The notes below the pieces were generated by a model. The model was not told where the DNA came from, made no database searches, and was given only the letters and a program-made list of their open reading frames with translations. A stretch of 64,000 nt of DNA from Porpolomopsis calyptriformis. Taxonomy: Eukaryota > Basidiomycota > Agaricomycetes > Agaricales > Hygrophoraceae. Below, piece by piece: positions 21,801 through 31,482 of the stretch; within the stretch, counting starts at the first letter, position 1, and every line of letters starts with the position of its first letter. Position numbers and translations under genes: made by a program. The stretch lies in assembly GCA_951640195.1 (NCBI GenBank), contig OX621166.1, positions 922,501 to 986,500 on the forward strand, written 5' to 3'.

Positions 21801-24800
21801 GAATATTCAAAGGAACCTCACCTCAAGCCGCTCCCTTCTTCCTAAGCAAGAAAGCTGAAGAAATCAATGCGAAAGGACAAGACGCTGGATACAGACCAAT
21901 CGAAGACTACCGTTATCTGAATCACTTTACCGTTCCTGACCGATACCCTTTACCACTTCTCCATCAAATCGTTCAGCAACCCAAATTACGATCTGCTGTG
22001 TTATTCACAGTCGTGGATATCCGATGGGGATTTAACAACATTCGGATCAAAGAAGGCGACGAATGGAAAGCTGCTTTCAACACGGTCAAGGGACTCTATG
22101 TTCCAAGAGTGATGTTCTTTGGTCTACGGAATTCTCCAGCTACGTTCCAACAGATGATCGACACGCGATTTGCAGAAGTGTTAAAATCAGGTTGTGTCTT
22201 TATCTATATCGATGACGTTCTCATCTGCGGAGATGATCTAGAAGAATTACATTACTGGACGTTCAAGACCCTTGATGTCATGAAGAAGAACAAGCTCTCC
22301 TGCAAACCCGTCAAGTGCCAATTCGAGAAAGAAGAGGTGATCTATCTAGGGATGACCTTAACGAAAGGTCATATCGGAACCAATCCCAAGAAGGTCAAAG
22401 CCATTGCCGAATGGCCTGAGCCTCGAACCGTCAAACAACTCCAATCCTTTCTCGGAAGCGCAAATTTCTGGAGAAAATATATCAAGGACTTCTCGAAGAT
22501 CGCCCAACCACTCAACCAGTTACTCCGCAAAGATACTATATGGGAATGGACCTCCAAATGACAACACGCCTTTGATCAGTTGAAACACTCCCTCACGAAT
22601 GCCCCTGTCCTTGAAATACTGGATCAAGACCTACCATACTGCCTAGAGACTGACGCCTCTGGTTTTGCCTTAGGAGGAATACTGTCTCAGCTACACGAAG
22701 GCGAATGGAAACCCGTAGGCTTTCATTCAAGATCTTTAACCCCTGCTGAAAAGAAATATCTGACTCACGACGCTGAGCTTCTGGCAATAATAGACTGTCT
22801 TAAAGCATGGCGACATCTTTTGGAAGGTTCGCGACACGACCTTCTGATTCATACCGACAGTCTCGCCCTCAAATATTTCAGTACTGCTCGTGTATTGTTT
22901 GGACGACGTGCTCGTTGGTCAGAAATCTTATCAAGATACGAGTATAAAATCGGGTACGTCCCAGGGAGAAAGAACAAGGCCGATGGGTTATCCAGGCGCC
23001 CGGATTATTTCGACGAGGGTAAAGGCGAGGTGGAAGACGAAATTTTGATCGCAGATGAACATTGGATCAATTCGATCGTCAAACTTTCAGAACCGGACTT
23101 TCTCGCAAAATTACGCTTCAAGCTACCAATACTGAACAAGATCTCACAGAGAATTGAGGATGCCTCACTGTTTTGGGACCAAGCCGATGGGTTGGTTCGC
23201 GATGTTGAAGGTCGAATTGTGGTGCCGGAGGAAGTATCTCTGCGCACAGACATAATACGACTGTCCCACACCTGCCCCCACGCTGGACACCCTGGCATTG
23301 AGAAGACGAAGGAGCTAGTGCTCCGAAACTTTGTTTGGGATGGCGTCTCTCAAGACGTTATCAACTACGTACGATCCTGTCCTGCTTGTCAACAAAACAA
23401 GAACTATCCTTCGAAGCCGACAGGACTCCTACAACCTATACCCCCCGCTACCGAACCATGGACTGAGATAACCGTCAATCTCATTGTTCAACTACCTGAC
23501 TCGCTTGGATACGACGCCGTGATGGTAGTCGTCGATCGTTTCACAAAACGAGCCCACTTTATTCCGACGACTTCTAATCTCTCATCAGAAGGCGCTGCCC
23601 GACTTTTCCGTGATCATATCTGGAAACACCATGGATGGCCGAAGAAGATTATTTCTGATTGTGGAGTTCAGTTCGCATCAAAATTCACTGAAGCCCTCAA
23701 TAAACTCCTAGGAACCATTTCTGGACTGTCTACCGCTTATCATCCCGAGACCGATGGTCAGACTGAACGAACGAACCAAGAACTCGAAGTCTACCTATGG
23801 TTCTATACCAATTTCATGCAAGACGACTGGTCCGAATGGCTGGCTTCTGCCAAATTCGCTTACAATAATCGACAACACTCCTCCACATCACAATCACCCT
23901 TCTATTTGGAATATGGCCGTCACCCTCATTTACCGATCACAATCAAATCCCCGAGTAATGTCCCCGCAGCAAACACCTTTCACGAACGTCTCACGCGTGC
24001 TCAGAAGAGTGCCGGCGAATCACTTTCACATGCCGCAGAATCAATGAAGAAATATGCCGATCGAAAACGGAAACTCTCTCCCTCCTTCAAAGTCGGAGAT
24101 TTGGTTTGGTTGGACACCAAGAACATCAAGACGACTTGACCTGCCAAGAAACTAGATAACCGAAGAACTGGACCATTCAAGATCCTGAAACAAGTATCAG
24201 ATCTTGCGTATCTCATCAACATCCCCGGAACTTGGAAACTCCACCCAGTTTTTCACGTATCACTCCTAAGACCAAATGTCGAAGATAAGTTGCTCCACCC
24301 TGATATTACTGATACATCTCGACCTCCACCAGATCTGATTGAGAACGAAGAAGAATACGAAGTTGAATCTATTCTTCAACACTCCGGAGTTCAACGCCGA
24401 CGAAAATACTTGGTCAAATGGAAAGGTTATCCGATCGAAGAAGCTACTTGGGAAGAACGATCGAATGTCTTACGACACGCTAAAGAAATTGTGAAGACTT
24501 ACGAAGACTCAATTCAAACGGCGACTTGACTTGTTTGTCATCATTCCAGCTGTCCATTTTTGAATTCTATTTTTAGGTCGAGTAGGCGTTTATAAACTCA
24601 GAATCGTCGATACGATTCCATCCAGTCTTTCCCCACTTTTGATGAACCAACCCAATACTGTTGTTCCAACGCCAACATCACTGAATCATCGTTCATAATG
24701 CCCGCCACTCGATCTCCCTCTCCTCAAGTTGCCATCAGACATGCTGGACGAATCCCCTCGTCTGCTGCCATCCGTTCCCCTACCCCCGGTCCCTCCACCT

Positions 24801-26592
24801 CTTCTTCCTCCACTCGACAATTACGCTGACAAGCTCGCGCACGTGCAGAGGACTTCTTCAAAGAGTACCCTATGGAAACCCCTCCTCCTGAAGATCCTGC
24901 TGTCACTATTTCGCGTCTCACGGTCCACAGCAATAGTGTTAGCAACTGGAACCGAGAACTTCGACAAGAACGCGACATCTTGAAAGCCGAGCTCAAAGCA
25001 TCGGAGAGGAGTGCCCTATATTGGAAGAACCGCTGGGACGAAAGTGAGCTCAAAGTTTGGGAGCTCCAACGATAGAAGAAGCGTACATGGGTCGATTGCT
25101 ACGACGTCACCACCCGCGCCATCATCGTCAAGCTCGTAGAGGAGAGTCGTCGAGCTGAACGGCTCTCTCGAGAGGATTTCCTCCAAGCTCAACAAGACCT
25201 TGCGACGACAGAAACTATAATTGACTACGGTGCGTCAGTCGAGTACCCCATCAACCTCAACTTAGAATACCCGGACGACGACGACGACGTCAAGACAGTC
25301 CGAGCCCCTTCCCCCATCGAAGTGGCTTCGGAAGCTATTCCCATTGCTTCCCTCTCAGTGGTCATCGAGGCCCCCACTGGTGAGGAAATCCAGACTCAGG
25401 GCCCAGAGGACGAAACGACCGACACCACCCAGGTTTGAAATTCGGGTCGAATTTCCCGAAAAACGAGGTGTATGTCACGGATGTAAATTTTCATTTCTTC
25501 TTTATGTTAGTCATTACTGCTTAGTCGGACAGGTCTTATCTCTACTTGGGATTCCCCAGGGATTCCCCATAATTCCGTATCTTTTCATATATCCGAGATA
25601 GGACATACTTCATTTCCGACAATCATGTTTCATCTCTTCACATGCTCCGAGTCCTCCTTATCATGCTTATCTTTACTCGTCGCATGTACTCCTCGTGTTT
25701 ATACTGACTCATCCGCAGTAGTGTAGTTAGTATATAAACTCCTAGTTAGTCGTACTCAGACTTTAAGTCTGATTCCTCGTTAGCAACCCAATAACTAGGA
25801 CTTGAGACATTATCATCGTCTTGGGACAGAGCTCTCCGAAGTAAAACTATCTCATCGACAACCAGTTTATAACAGCGCATGAGCAACTGTGCATGTATGC
25901 GCATCTCCCTACTGCTTTTTTAGCTACCTCCCCCATACATGTGCATAAACAACCGCATGTGCATGCGCATCCTCCTACCACTCCTGCCTTCCCCTCCAAT
26001 GTATCTCAGCCTGCGCACATCGAACCTGGCCAATCTTCTGCTTTGCGTGTGCTAATGCTTTTACTCCTGGGAGCCCTGCGGATGCGCATGAGCGACCGTA
26101 CTTCCTCTGCTGCATGTGCTAATGCTTTTACTCCTGGGAGCCCTGCGGATGCGCATGAGCGACCGTGCATGTATGTGCACCCTCCTACCACTCATGCCTT
26201 CCCCTCCAGTGTATCCCAGCCTGCGCACATCGAACCTGGCCAATCTTCCGCTACTTCCTCTGCTGCATGTGCTAATGCTTTTACTCCTGGGAGCCCCACG
26301 GATGCGCATGAGCGACCGTGCGTGTATGCGCGCCCTCCTACCACTCCTGCCTTCCCCTCCAGTGTATCTCAACCTGCGTGCATCAAATCCAGTCAACTTG
26401 CAGCTACCTCCCCTGCTGCCTGTGCTAACGCTTTCACTCCTGGAGGTCCTGTGCATGCGCATGAGCAACCGAGTGTGTATGCGCATCCTCCTACTCCTCC
26501 TGGCTTCCCCCTTAATGCATCTCAGCCTGTGTTCATCAGATCCAAGCAACTCATGCTTCCATCCTCTACCACCCCTCCCTTTACACATACCG
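18883..26592 (+). CDS. N-terminal tandem-repeat domain of element J (interrupted by element B)
   Basis: From the first in-frame ATG, about seven repeat units occur, typified by MHAHEQPCMYAHPPTAFAA; later units carry an added FPSSVSQPAHIEPGQSSA and ACANAFTPG segment. The B element splits it after 19025, and the frame is restored at 25880. The repeats replace the Gag and protease expected here and run without stops into RT. One unit contains a 65-bp tandem duplication that is briefly out of frame with the repeat. Function is unknown; His/Cys/Met content would allow metal binding, but that is speculation. Confidence 0.6.
19026..19427 (+). repeat. 5' LTR of family B
   Basis: TGTCACAGACG to TTTATAACA. 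It contains two adjacent GGGATTCCCC motifs (19101-19110, 19112-19121), TGACTCA (19258-19264) and TATATAA (19284-19290). Confidence 0.95.
19258..19439 (+). promoter_or_regulatory. Core promoter and self-priming site of element B
   Basis: TGACTCA, TATATAA (19284), AAGTCTGATTC (19318-19328) and, two bases after the LTR, GAATCAGACTT (19429-19439), its exact complement. Confidence 0.65.
19500..20996 (+). pseudogene. Gag (family B), one premature TGA
   Basis: Structural capsid protein. The first ATG is at 19791 (MGSRANPPVPNLNEI), but the same frame is open upstream to about 19470 through an acidic then Pro-rich stretch, so the true start is uncertain. The capsid domain covers roughly 20010-20500 (EFTGRQQDVDKFINSCELYF). 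A CCHC knuckle (CYSCGQPGHFANAC) is near 20677. A TGA at 20772 precedes an RGG-rich tract (FRGRGGYRGRGRG). The frame ends at QGF-TGA (20994-20996), the frameshift site. The internal TGA most likely derives from CGA. Confidence 0.85.
20987..20996 (+). promoter_or_regulatory. Putative -1 ribosomal frameshift site (G GGU UUU)
   Basis: In the gag frame the sequence is CAG GGT TTT TGA. Slipping back one base on G-GGT-TTT enters the pol frame, which is open towards protease apart from a TGA at 21038. The same heptamer closes gag in elements D and G. Confidence 0.65.
20993..24529 (+). pseudogene. Pol polyprotein (protease, RT, RNase H, integrase, chromodomain) of element B
   Basis: A single frame without indels, broken only by TGA codons at 21038, 22559 and 24137. 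Protease LVDSGASGNF (about 21160). RT palm VVDIRWGFNN and YIDDVLICGDD (about 22205). RNase H LETDASGFALGG to KNKADGLSRRPD (22620-23010). Integrase HHCC finger (about 23270-23395) and core; the first Asp is Asn (TVNLIVQLP), while IISDCG and [10 protein letters not shown] are intact. Chromodomain at 24340-24480 (YLVKWKGYPIEEATWE). The TGA at 22559 is also present in the minus-strand B copy. Confidence 0.93.
24698..25438 (+). pseudogene. Third ORF of family B
   Basis: ATG at 24698 (MPATRSPSPQVAIR) to TGA at 25436, after the chromodomain and just before the 3' LTR. A Ser/Pro-rich N-terminus is followed by a coiled coil (NWNRELRQERDILKAELKAS), a segment ALYWKNRWDESELKVWEL resembling the YW...E.KYEEV region of the family A third ORF, and an acidic tail. 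Premature TGA (near 24827) and TAG (25073) stops are at CGA and CAG positions of the minus-strand copy. No membrane segment. Function unknown. Confidence 0.65.
25473..25874 (+). repeat. 3' LTR of family B
   Basis: 402 bp, preceded by the purine-rich AACGAGGTGTA. Four of the five differences from the 5' LTR are at CpG. Confidence 0.95.
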
Positions 26593-28698
26593 GGATGGAA
26601 TGTCACACAGCAGTGGCTACAAGGGATGATGCCTGGAATGCTTCATCCAGTGTGGAACAAGATATTGTCAAGTTCATCCCAGAGAAGTACCATGGCTTTG
26701 CAGATGTATTCCGCAAGTCATCTTTTGATCAGCTCCCTAAACAATCTGAGTTTGACCATGCTATCCACCTTGACAATTCATTCACCCCCCAACGAGGGAA
26801 GCTGTATCCATTATCCCCCCTGGAACAAGAGAAACTGGATGAGTTCATTGAAGAGAACCTCTCCACTGGGCGAATCCATCCCTCAAAATCTCCACAGGCT
26901 GCTCCCTTCTTCTTTGTGAACAAGTGTCACAGACACTTTTTTCTTTTTCCTTTTAGTCATACTTGATTAGTCTCCATTCCGTTCATCCTTCCGCTTTGCC
27001 ATTTTATATATAGAGACTGATCACATATACCTTCCTTCCGACTCTTCACGAGTCACATTCCATTTCTGCTATTCTTTTTGTAACTCTTCACTAGTCACAT
27101 TCCGGATTCCACTTTGTAATTGTACATATGACTGACTCATGGTGACTCAGGTAGTTAGTATATAAAGCCTGACCTCTAGTCAGTAGGTTAAGTTCGATTC
27201 CTAGTTAGTTCCCTCACTCTTTAGTCGAATTCCATTTCCCTCATCAGCCCCTCCAACGCGAGAAGTAAAACCCTTCGACTACCGAATCATAACAACAAGA
27301 CTGATGGAGGCCTAAGGCCTACTCAAGACTACTGTTATCTAAACTCACACACCATTCGTGACCATTACCCCCTTCCTCTCATCTCAGAGATTTTCGACAG
27401 TGTAAAACAATCCAAATACTTCTCCAAGCTTGATATTCGCTGGGGCTTCAACAATGTTAGGATCAAGGAAGGCGACGAATGGAAGGCAGCTTTCACCACC
27501 AACAGGGGGCTCTTTGAGCCCACTGTAATGTTCTTTGGGCTAACCAACTCTCCTGCCTCATTCCAACGGATGATAGATGTCTGCTTTCATGCAGCACTAG
27601 TGACTGGCCATGTTAAGGTCTACATCGATGATGTGCTCATCTACACCAACACCCTTGAGGAGCATGAGAGGGTTGTACGAGAAGTCCTCCAAACATTCCG
27701 CGATTGTAACTTGTCATGCAAGCCTACTAAGTGTGCCTTTGAACAGACCTGGATTGAATACCTAGGCTCAATCATTGAGCAGGGCAGGGTTGAAATGCAC
27801 CCTAACAAGATCTCTGCTATTGTCAACTGGTCTCCCCCCATGAAGGTCAAGGCTGTCCAAGCCTTCCTAGGAATGCTTAATGAATACCATCGCTTTATCA
27901 AAGACTTCTCCACAATTGCATGACCCCTTCATGACCTTACTTGAAAGGATACTCCCTGGAGATGGACAGACTGAGAACAAGGATCCTTTGATGGACTCAA
28001 AGCTGCCATCACAAGTGCACCTGTGCTATGAATTCCAGACCCCAAGCTACCCTATAAACTTGAAACCAATGCCTCTGACTTTGCACTTGGTGCAATTCTC
28101 TCCCAACTCCATGACAATAATCTCTGGCACCCTACTGCCTACTACTCACGAACCATGACCCCACCTGAATAAAACTATCCCATTCACGATAAAGAACTAC
28201 TAGCGATTATAGCTGCCCTTGAAGAATGGCAACACTACTTAGAGGGTGCACAGCACACCATTGCTATCCGATCTGACAATATTGCACTCAAGTACTTCAT
28301 GATGAATCATAATCTCTCAAGGCGACAAGCCCGATGGGCTACCTACCTATCCCGTTTCGACTTCATCATTGAACACAACCCTGGGAAAACTAACAAGGCT
28401 GATGGTCTATCACGGCAACCAGATCACCTTCCTCCCTCTCCTGACAACACTAACCAAGTGTTACTCCCAAGCACCCTTTTCCAAAGTGTGGCTATGATTG
28501 AAGGTGCGCATGAACAACTGCGCATGTATGTGCAGCTCCCTACTACTCCTTCACCTGCTGGAGTTACACTTGCTAGTGAGAGTGAGAGACTTGATGGTAG
28601 GCTACGACTAGGGACCCTTCCTGGCCATATTAGAAGCAAACTTGAGGATGAATCCACAGGATGGACACAAGACCAGGGAATCACCTTTGACGAATGGT
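26593..28698 (+). pseudogene. Reverse transcriptase-RNase H of element J
   Basis: Continues the repeat-domain frame. RT starts near FIPEKYHGFADVF. It is split at 26924 by the solo A LTR and resumes at 27300 (TDGGLRPTQDY). Palm motifs KLDIRWGFNN and YIDDVLIY (27625) are intact. RNase H KLETNASDFALG has Asp-to-Asn at the first position. Four TGA and one TAA codons occur between 27921 and 28170, and a TGA at 28698; there are no indels. The RH-IN linker contains an extra repeat-like unit (GAHEQLRMYVQLPTTP, about 28505-28555). Confidence 0.9.
26925..27294 (+). repeat. Solo LTR of family A
   Basis: 370 bp with perfect ACAAG duplications (26920-26924, 27295-27299). Insertion plus duplication is 375 bp, so the interrupted RT frame is kept. 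Confidence 0.97.
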
Positions 28699-30016
28699 GA
28701 CGCTGCTATGTCCCAAATATGGATAACCTTCACACTGATGTTATCTATCAGTTCTATGACCCACCTCATGTTGGGCATCCAGGTATTCATAAAACCACCC
28801 AGCTTATCCTCCGTGACTACTTCTGGGATGGTATCCATAAGGACGTTGCAGCCTATATCCATTCATGCCCTACTTGCCAACAGACTAAATCCTTTCCAGC
28901 CAAACCTGCTGGACTCTTGCAACCCATTCCTCCTAGCTCTACCCCTTGGGACGAAATCATGGCTGACCTGATTACCCAACTCCCTGACTCCCATGGCTAC
29001 TATGCAATCTTCATTATTGTTGACCGATTTACAAAGAGGGCTCACTTTATCCCTACCACAAACAACCTTTCTGCTGAAGGTGCAGCCCAGCTCTACCGTG
29101 ATCATATCTGGCAACACTATGGTTGGCCAAGGAAAATTATCACTGACCGAGGTAGCCAGTTTGCAGCACGCTTCATGAAGGCACTGAATAGGCTACTTGG
29201 GACCGAGACTGCCCTATCCACAGCTTTCCACCCACAAACTGATGGCCAAACCAAACGAGTCAACCAAGAGCTAGAACAGTATCTACGCCTGTATACAAGC
29301 TTCATGCAAGATGACTGGTCTGAATGGCTCGCCCAAGCTGAGTTTGCATACAACAACCATGAACAAGTTTCGACCGGTTTTTCACCCTTCTTCCTTGAAT
29401 ATGGTCGTCATCCTCGAACCCCTTTGACTCCCTCTACACTGACATCTAACCCCTCTGCTAATGACTTTGTGGCCCATATTGGGCAAGCTCGAAATGCAGC
29501 CTTGCAGGCCTTATCAAGTGCTGCCATATTGATGAAGAAATATGCGGATCAACACTGCCAAGAATCACACCACTATAATGTTGGTGATAAAGTTTGGTTA
29601 TCAACTTCCCACCTCAAGACAGGAAGACCATCACACAAGCTAGATGTCTAAAGGACTGGACCCTTTGTGATTCAGGAAAAGGTTAGCAATTCCGCCTACC
29701 GCCTCACCTTACCTCCTGGCTGGCACGTACACCCCATATTCCATGTCTCTCTCTTACGACCTGCTATAATTAATGAAAAACTCCACCCAAACAACAAAAA
29801 AGCTTACCGACCACCACCGAATGTAATTGATGGTCATGAAGAATATGAAGTTGAAGGATTATTAGACCAACGAGTTATCCAACGACAGGTTCAATACCTT
29901 GTCAAATGGGCAGGGTACCCAACATCAGAAGCAACATGGGAATCCCACTCGGAACTTATCAAACATGCTCATGACATTGTCCTAGAATATGAAAGCCAAC
30001 ACCACTCTCAATAAAG
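28699..30016 (+). pseudogene. Integrase with chromodomain of element J
   Basis: HHCC finger (HVGHPGIHKT ... CPTCQQ), first Asp MADLITQLP, second Asp IITDRGSQF. The catalytic Glu is Lys (DGQTKRVNQ for DGQTERVNQ). One TAA at 29649 (near KLDV) separates the GPF module and the chromodomain (about 29850-29990, YLVKWAGYPTSEATWE). No third ORF follows; the LTR starts 45 bp after the stop. Confidence 0.9.
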
Positions 30017-30060
30017 TTGTGCAAGCTTCAAGGACGAAGCTTTGTTTTGGCCGGGGATAA

Positions 30061-30433
30061 TGTTAGGATTACCATTTCCATCCATTTCCACTCTTTTCCC
30101 TTATTAGGACTTATCTGTCTTACTACGTCTCAGACCTATCTGTCTCGTAATGACTTACTATGTCTTAGACTTATGATAGCTTACCATGTCTTATACATGT
30201 CTCAGGACTGATCACCCTAGACATTCTGACACAGTCACATACATGTGACTACCCCTAATTATCCATTACTATATAAGACTAGTAGCTACCCCTGTATCCG
30301 TAGTTTTCGACTTACTCGTCTGCATACCTGAACTTGGTATTGCAACAGCTTTCGTACTCATCCATTCGTTATCCCTGTCAATGAGTTCATCCTTAGTCAG
30401 GCCTCGAGACCCGAACAAGCTCAGGTCCTGACA
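30061..30433 (+). repeat. 3' LTR of family J
   Basis: 373 bp, TGTTAGGATTACC to GGTCCTGACA, followed by the GTCAT duplication and the resumed Tc1 transposase. Confidence 0.95.
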
Positions 30434-31453
30434 GTCATCCACTATCACAAATTGCTGCCGACATAAACCGCCCACTATGCACCATACAAGCAATAGTCAA
30501 GAGGGGACGGGAACAAGGCAATCACAAAAATGTGCCCAGGCCTGGTAGACCCCCCTTAATCAATGACAGAACACTCCAGCACCTCAATCATAATATCCAT
30601 CGTAACCGACACCAAACTCTTCAGGACATCACCCACTCGATCAACCTTGCCCTACCATCTCCTGTTGCACCACGGACCATCAGGAGGGCACTGAAGACTC
30701 ACCTCAACATGTCCTCACATGTGGCAGCCAAGAAGCTATTCCTAAATGCAAAACACCGCAAAGTACGGAGGTTGTGGGCAAAGGAGCATATTGGGTGGGG
30801 GATGACGGACTGGGAGAGGGTTGTATGGACAGATGAGGCATCAGTAGAGATTGGGAAGCAGTCAAGCGCCATCTTAGTATGGCGTAGACCAGGTGAGAGG
30901 TATAATGAGGATTGTTTGGCCCCGACATTCAAGTCTGGCCGACAGACCCTCATGATATGGGCTTGCATTGCATATGGACGACATGGCCCACTTGTGCTGA
31001 TTCCTTCAGATAAGTGCAAGGGTGTGGATTATGTCAATCAGGTCCTTGCAGGTCCACTGTGGGATTTTTATGCTAGGCTCTATGATGAGATGGGTGCCAC
31101 ATTGGTCATAGAGGATGGAGCATCAGTCCACAGGTGCAAATTGGCCAAACAGTTCTGTGTTCAGAATGGAATGGAGAGCCTTCCCCACCCTCCTCAGTCA
31201 CCTGACCTCAACCCTATCGAGCATGTGTGGACACACCTCAAAATTGCGATCAATCAATGTTAGAATCATCCTCAGACTGCAAATGACCTCTGGTTAGCAA
31301 TTCGGGAGGAGTGGGACAAAATTGGCATTGACTTCATCAATACACTCATAGAATCCATCCCCAAACGTGTTGCGGCAGTCCACAAAGTGAGAGGAGGGGC
31401 CACGAAGTACTAGTGTATTGTTTTGCGAAGTCACTGTGTTACGGGAAATCGCT

Positions 31454-31480
31454 CACGCAAATACTTATGTCATCCGACTG
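31454..31480 (-). repeat. Right terminal inverted repeat of the Tc1/mariner copy
   Basis: Inverse of 18261-18287; adjacent TA at 31481-31482. Confidence 0.9.
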
Positions 31481-31482
31481 TA

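Larger units (their letters stand above)
19026..25874 (+). mobile_element. Complete Ty3/gypsy family B element (chromovirus)
   Basis: Two 402-bp LTRs differing at about five positions, all transitions (98.8% by eye), with a perfect GCGCA duplication (19021-19025, 25875-25879). Gag, a -1 frameshift site, one pol frame with three TGA codons, a chromodomain and a third ORF are all on the plus strand. It sits inside the repeat domain of element J. Confidence 0.95.
18433..30433 (+). mobile_element. Complete Ty3/gypsy family J element lacking gag and protease
   Basis: Two 373-bp LTRs differing at about three positions (all transitions) and a perfect GTCAT duplication (18428-18432, 30434-30438). 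Nested inside are the B element (19026-25874) and a solo A LTR (26925-27294). With those removed, a single frame of about 1.3 thousand codons runs from the first ATG (18883) to 30016, starting with tandem peptide repeats fused to RT, RNase H, integrase and chromodomain. No Gag or protease motif is found. Confidence 0.93.
18355..31413 (+). pseudogene. Tc1/mariner transposase, interrupted by element J
   Basis: ATG at 18355 (MPKQLGSCETG) reads to 18432. The same frame resumes at 30439 after J and one GTCAT copy, and continues to a TAG at 31261 and past it to the natural stop at 31411. N-terminal helix-turn-helix segment (HPLSQIAADINRPL ... RPGRPP), then a DDE core with WTDEAS, VIEDGASVH and SPDLNPIEHVW. 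The protein would be about 350 residues, normal for the family. Breaks are the J insertion and one TAG (probably from CAG). Confidence 0.9.
18261..31480 (+). mobile_element. Tc1/mariner-type DNA transposon, split by element J
   Basis: 27-bp terminal inverted repeats (18261-18287 and 31454-31480; left one begins CAGTCAGGTGACATAAGTAT) have three mismatches and are flanked by TA dinucleotides (18259-18260, 31481-31482). Without the 12-kb J insertion it is about 1.2 kb with a single transposase gene, a standard Tc1/mariner size. It inserted at a TA inside the KDZ transposase. Confidence 0.93.

Noticed and set aside
18844..26600. CRISPR-like or satellite array of GCATGCGCATGAGC repeats
   Set aside because: Units are long, imperfect, in frame with a retrotransposon ORF and not separated by unique spacers; the host is eukaryotic.
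26061..26606. Minus-strand 181-codon ORF over the J repeats
   Set aside because: It is the antisense shadow of the repeat-coding frame; the plus-strand frame joins to RT and is preserved across insertions.
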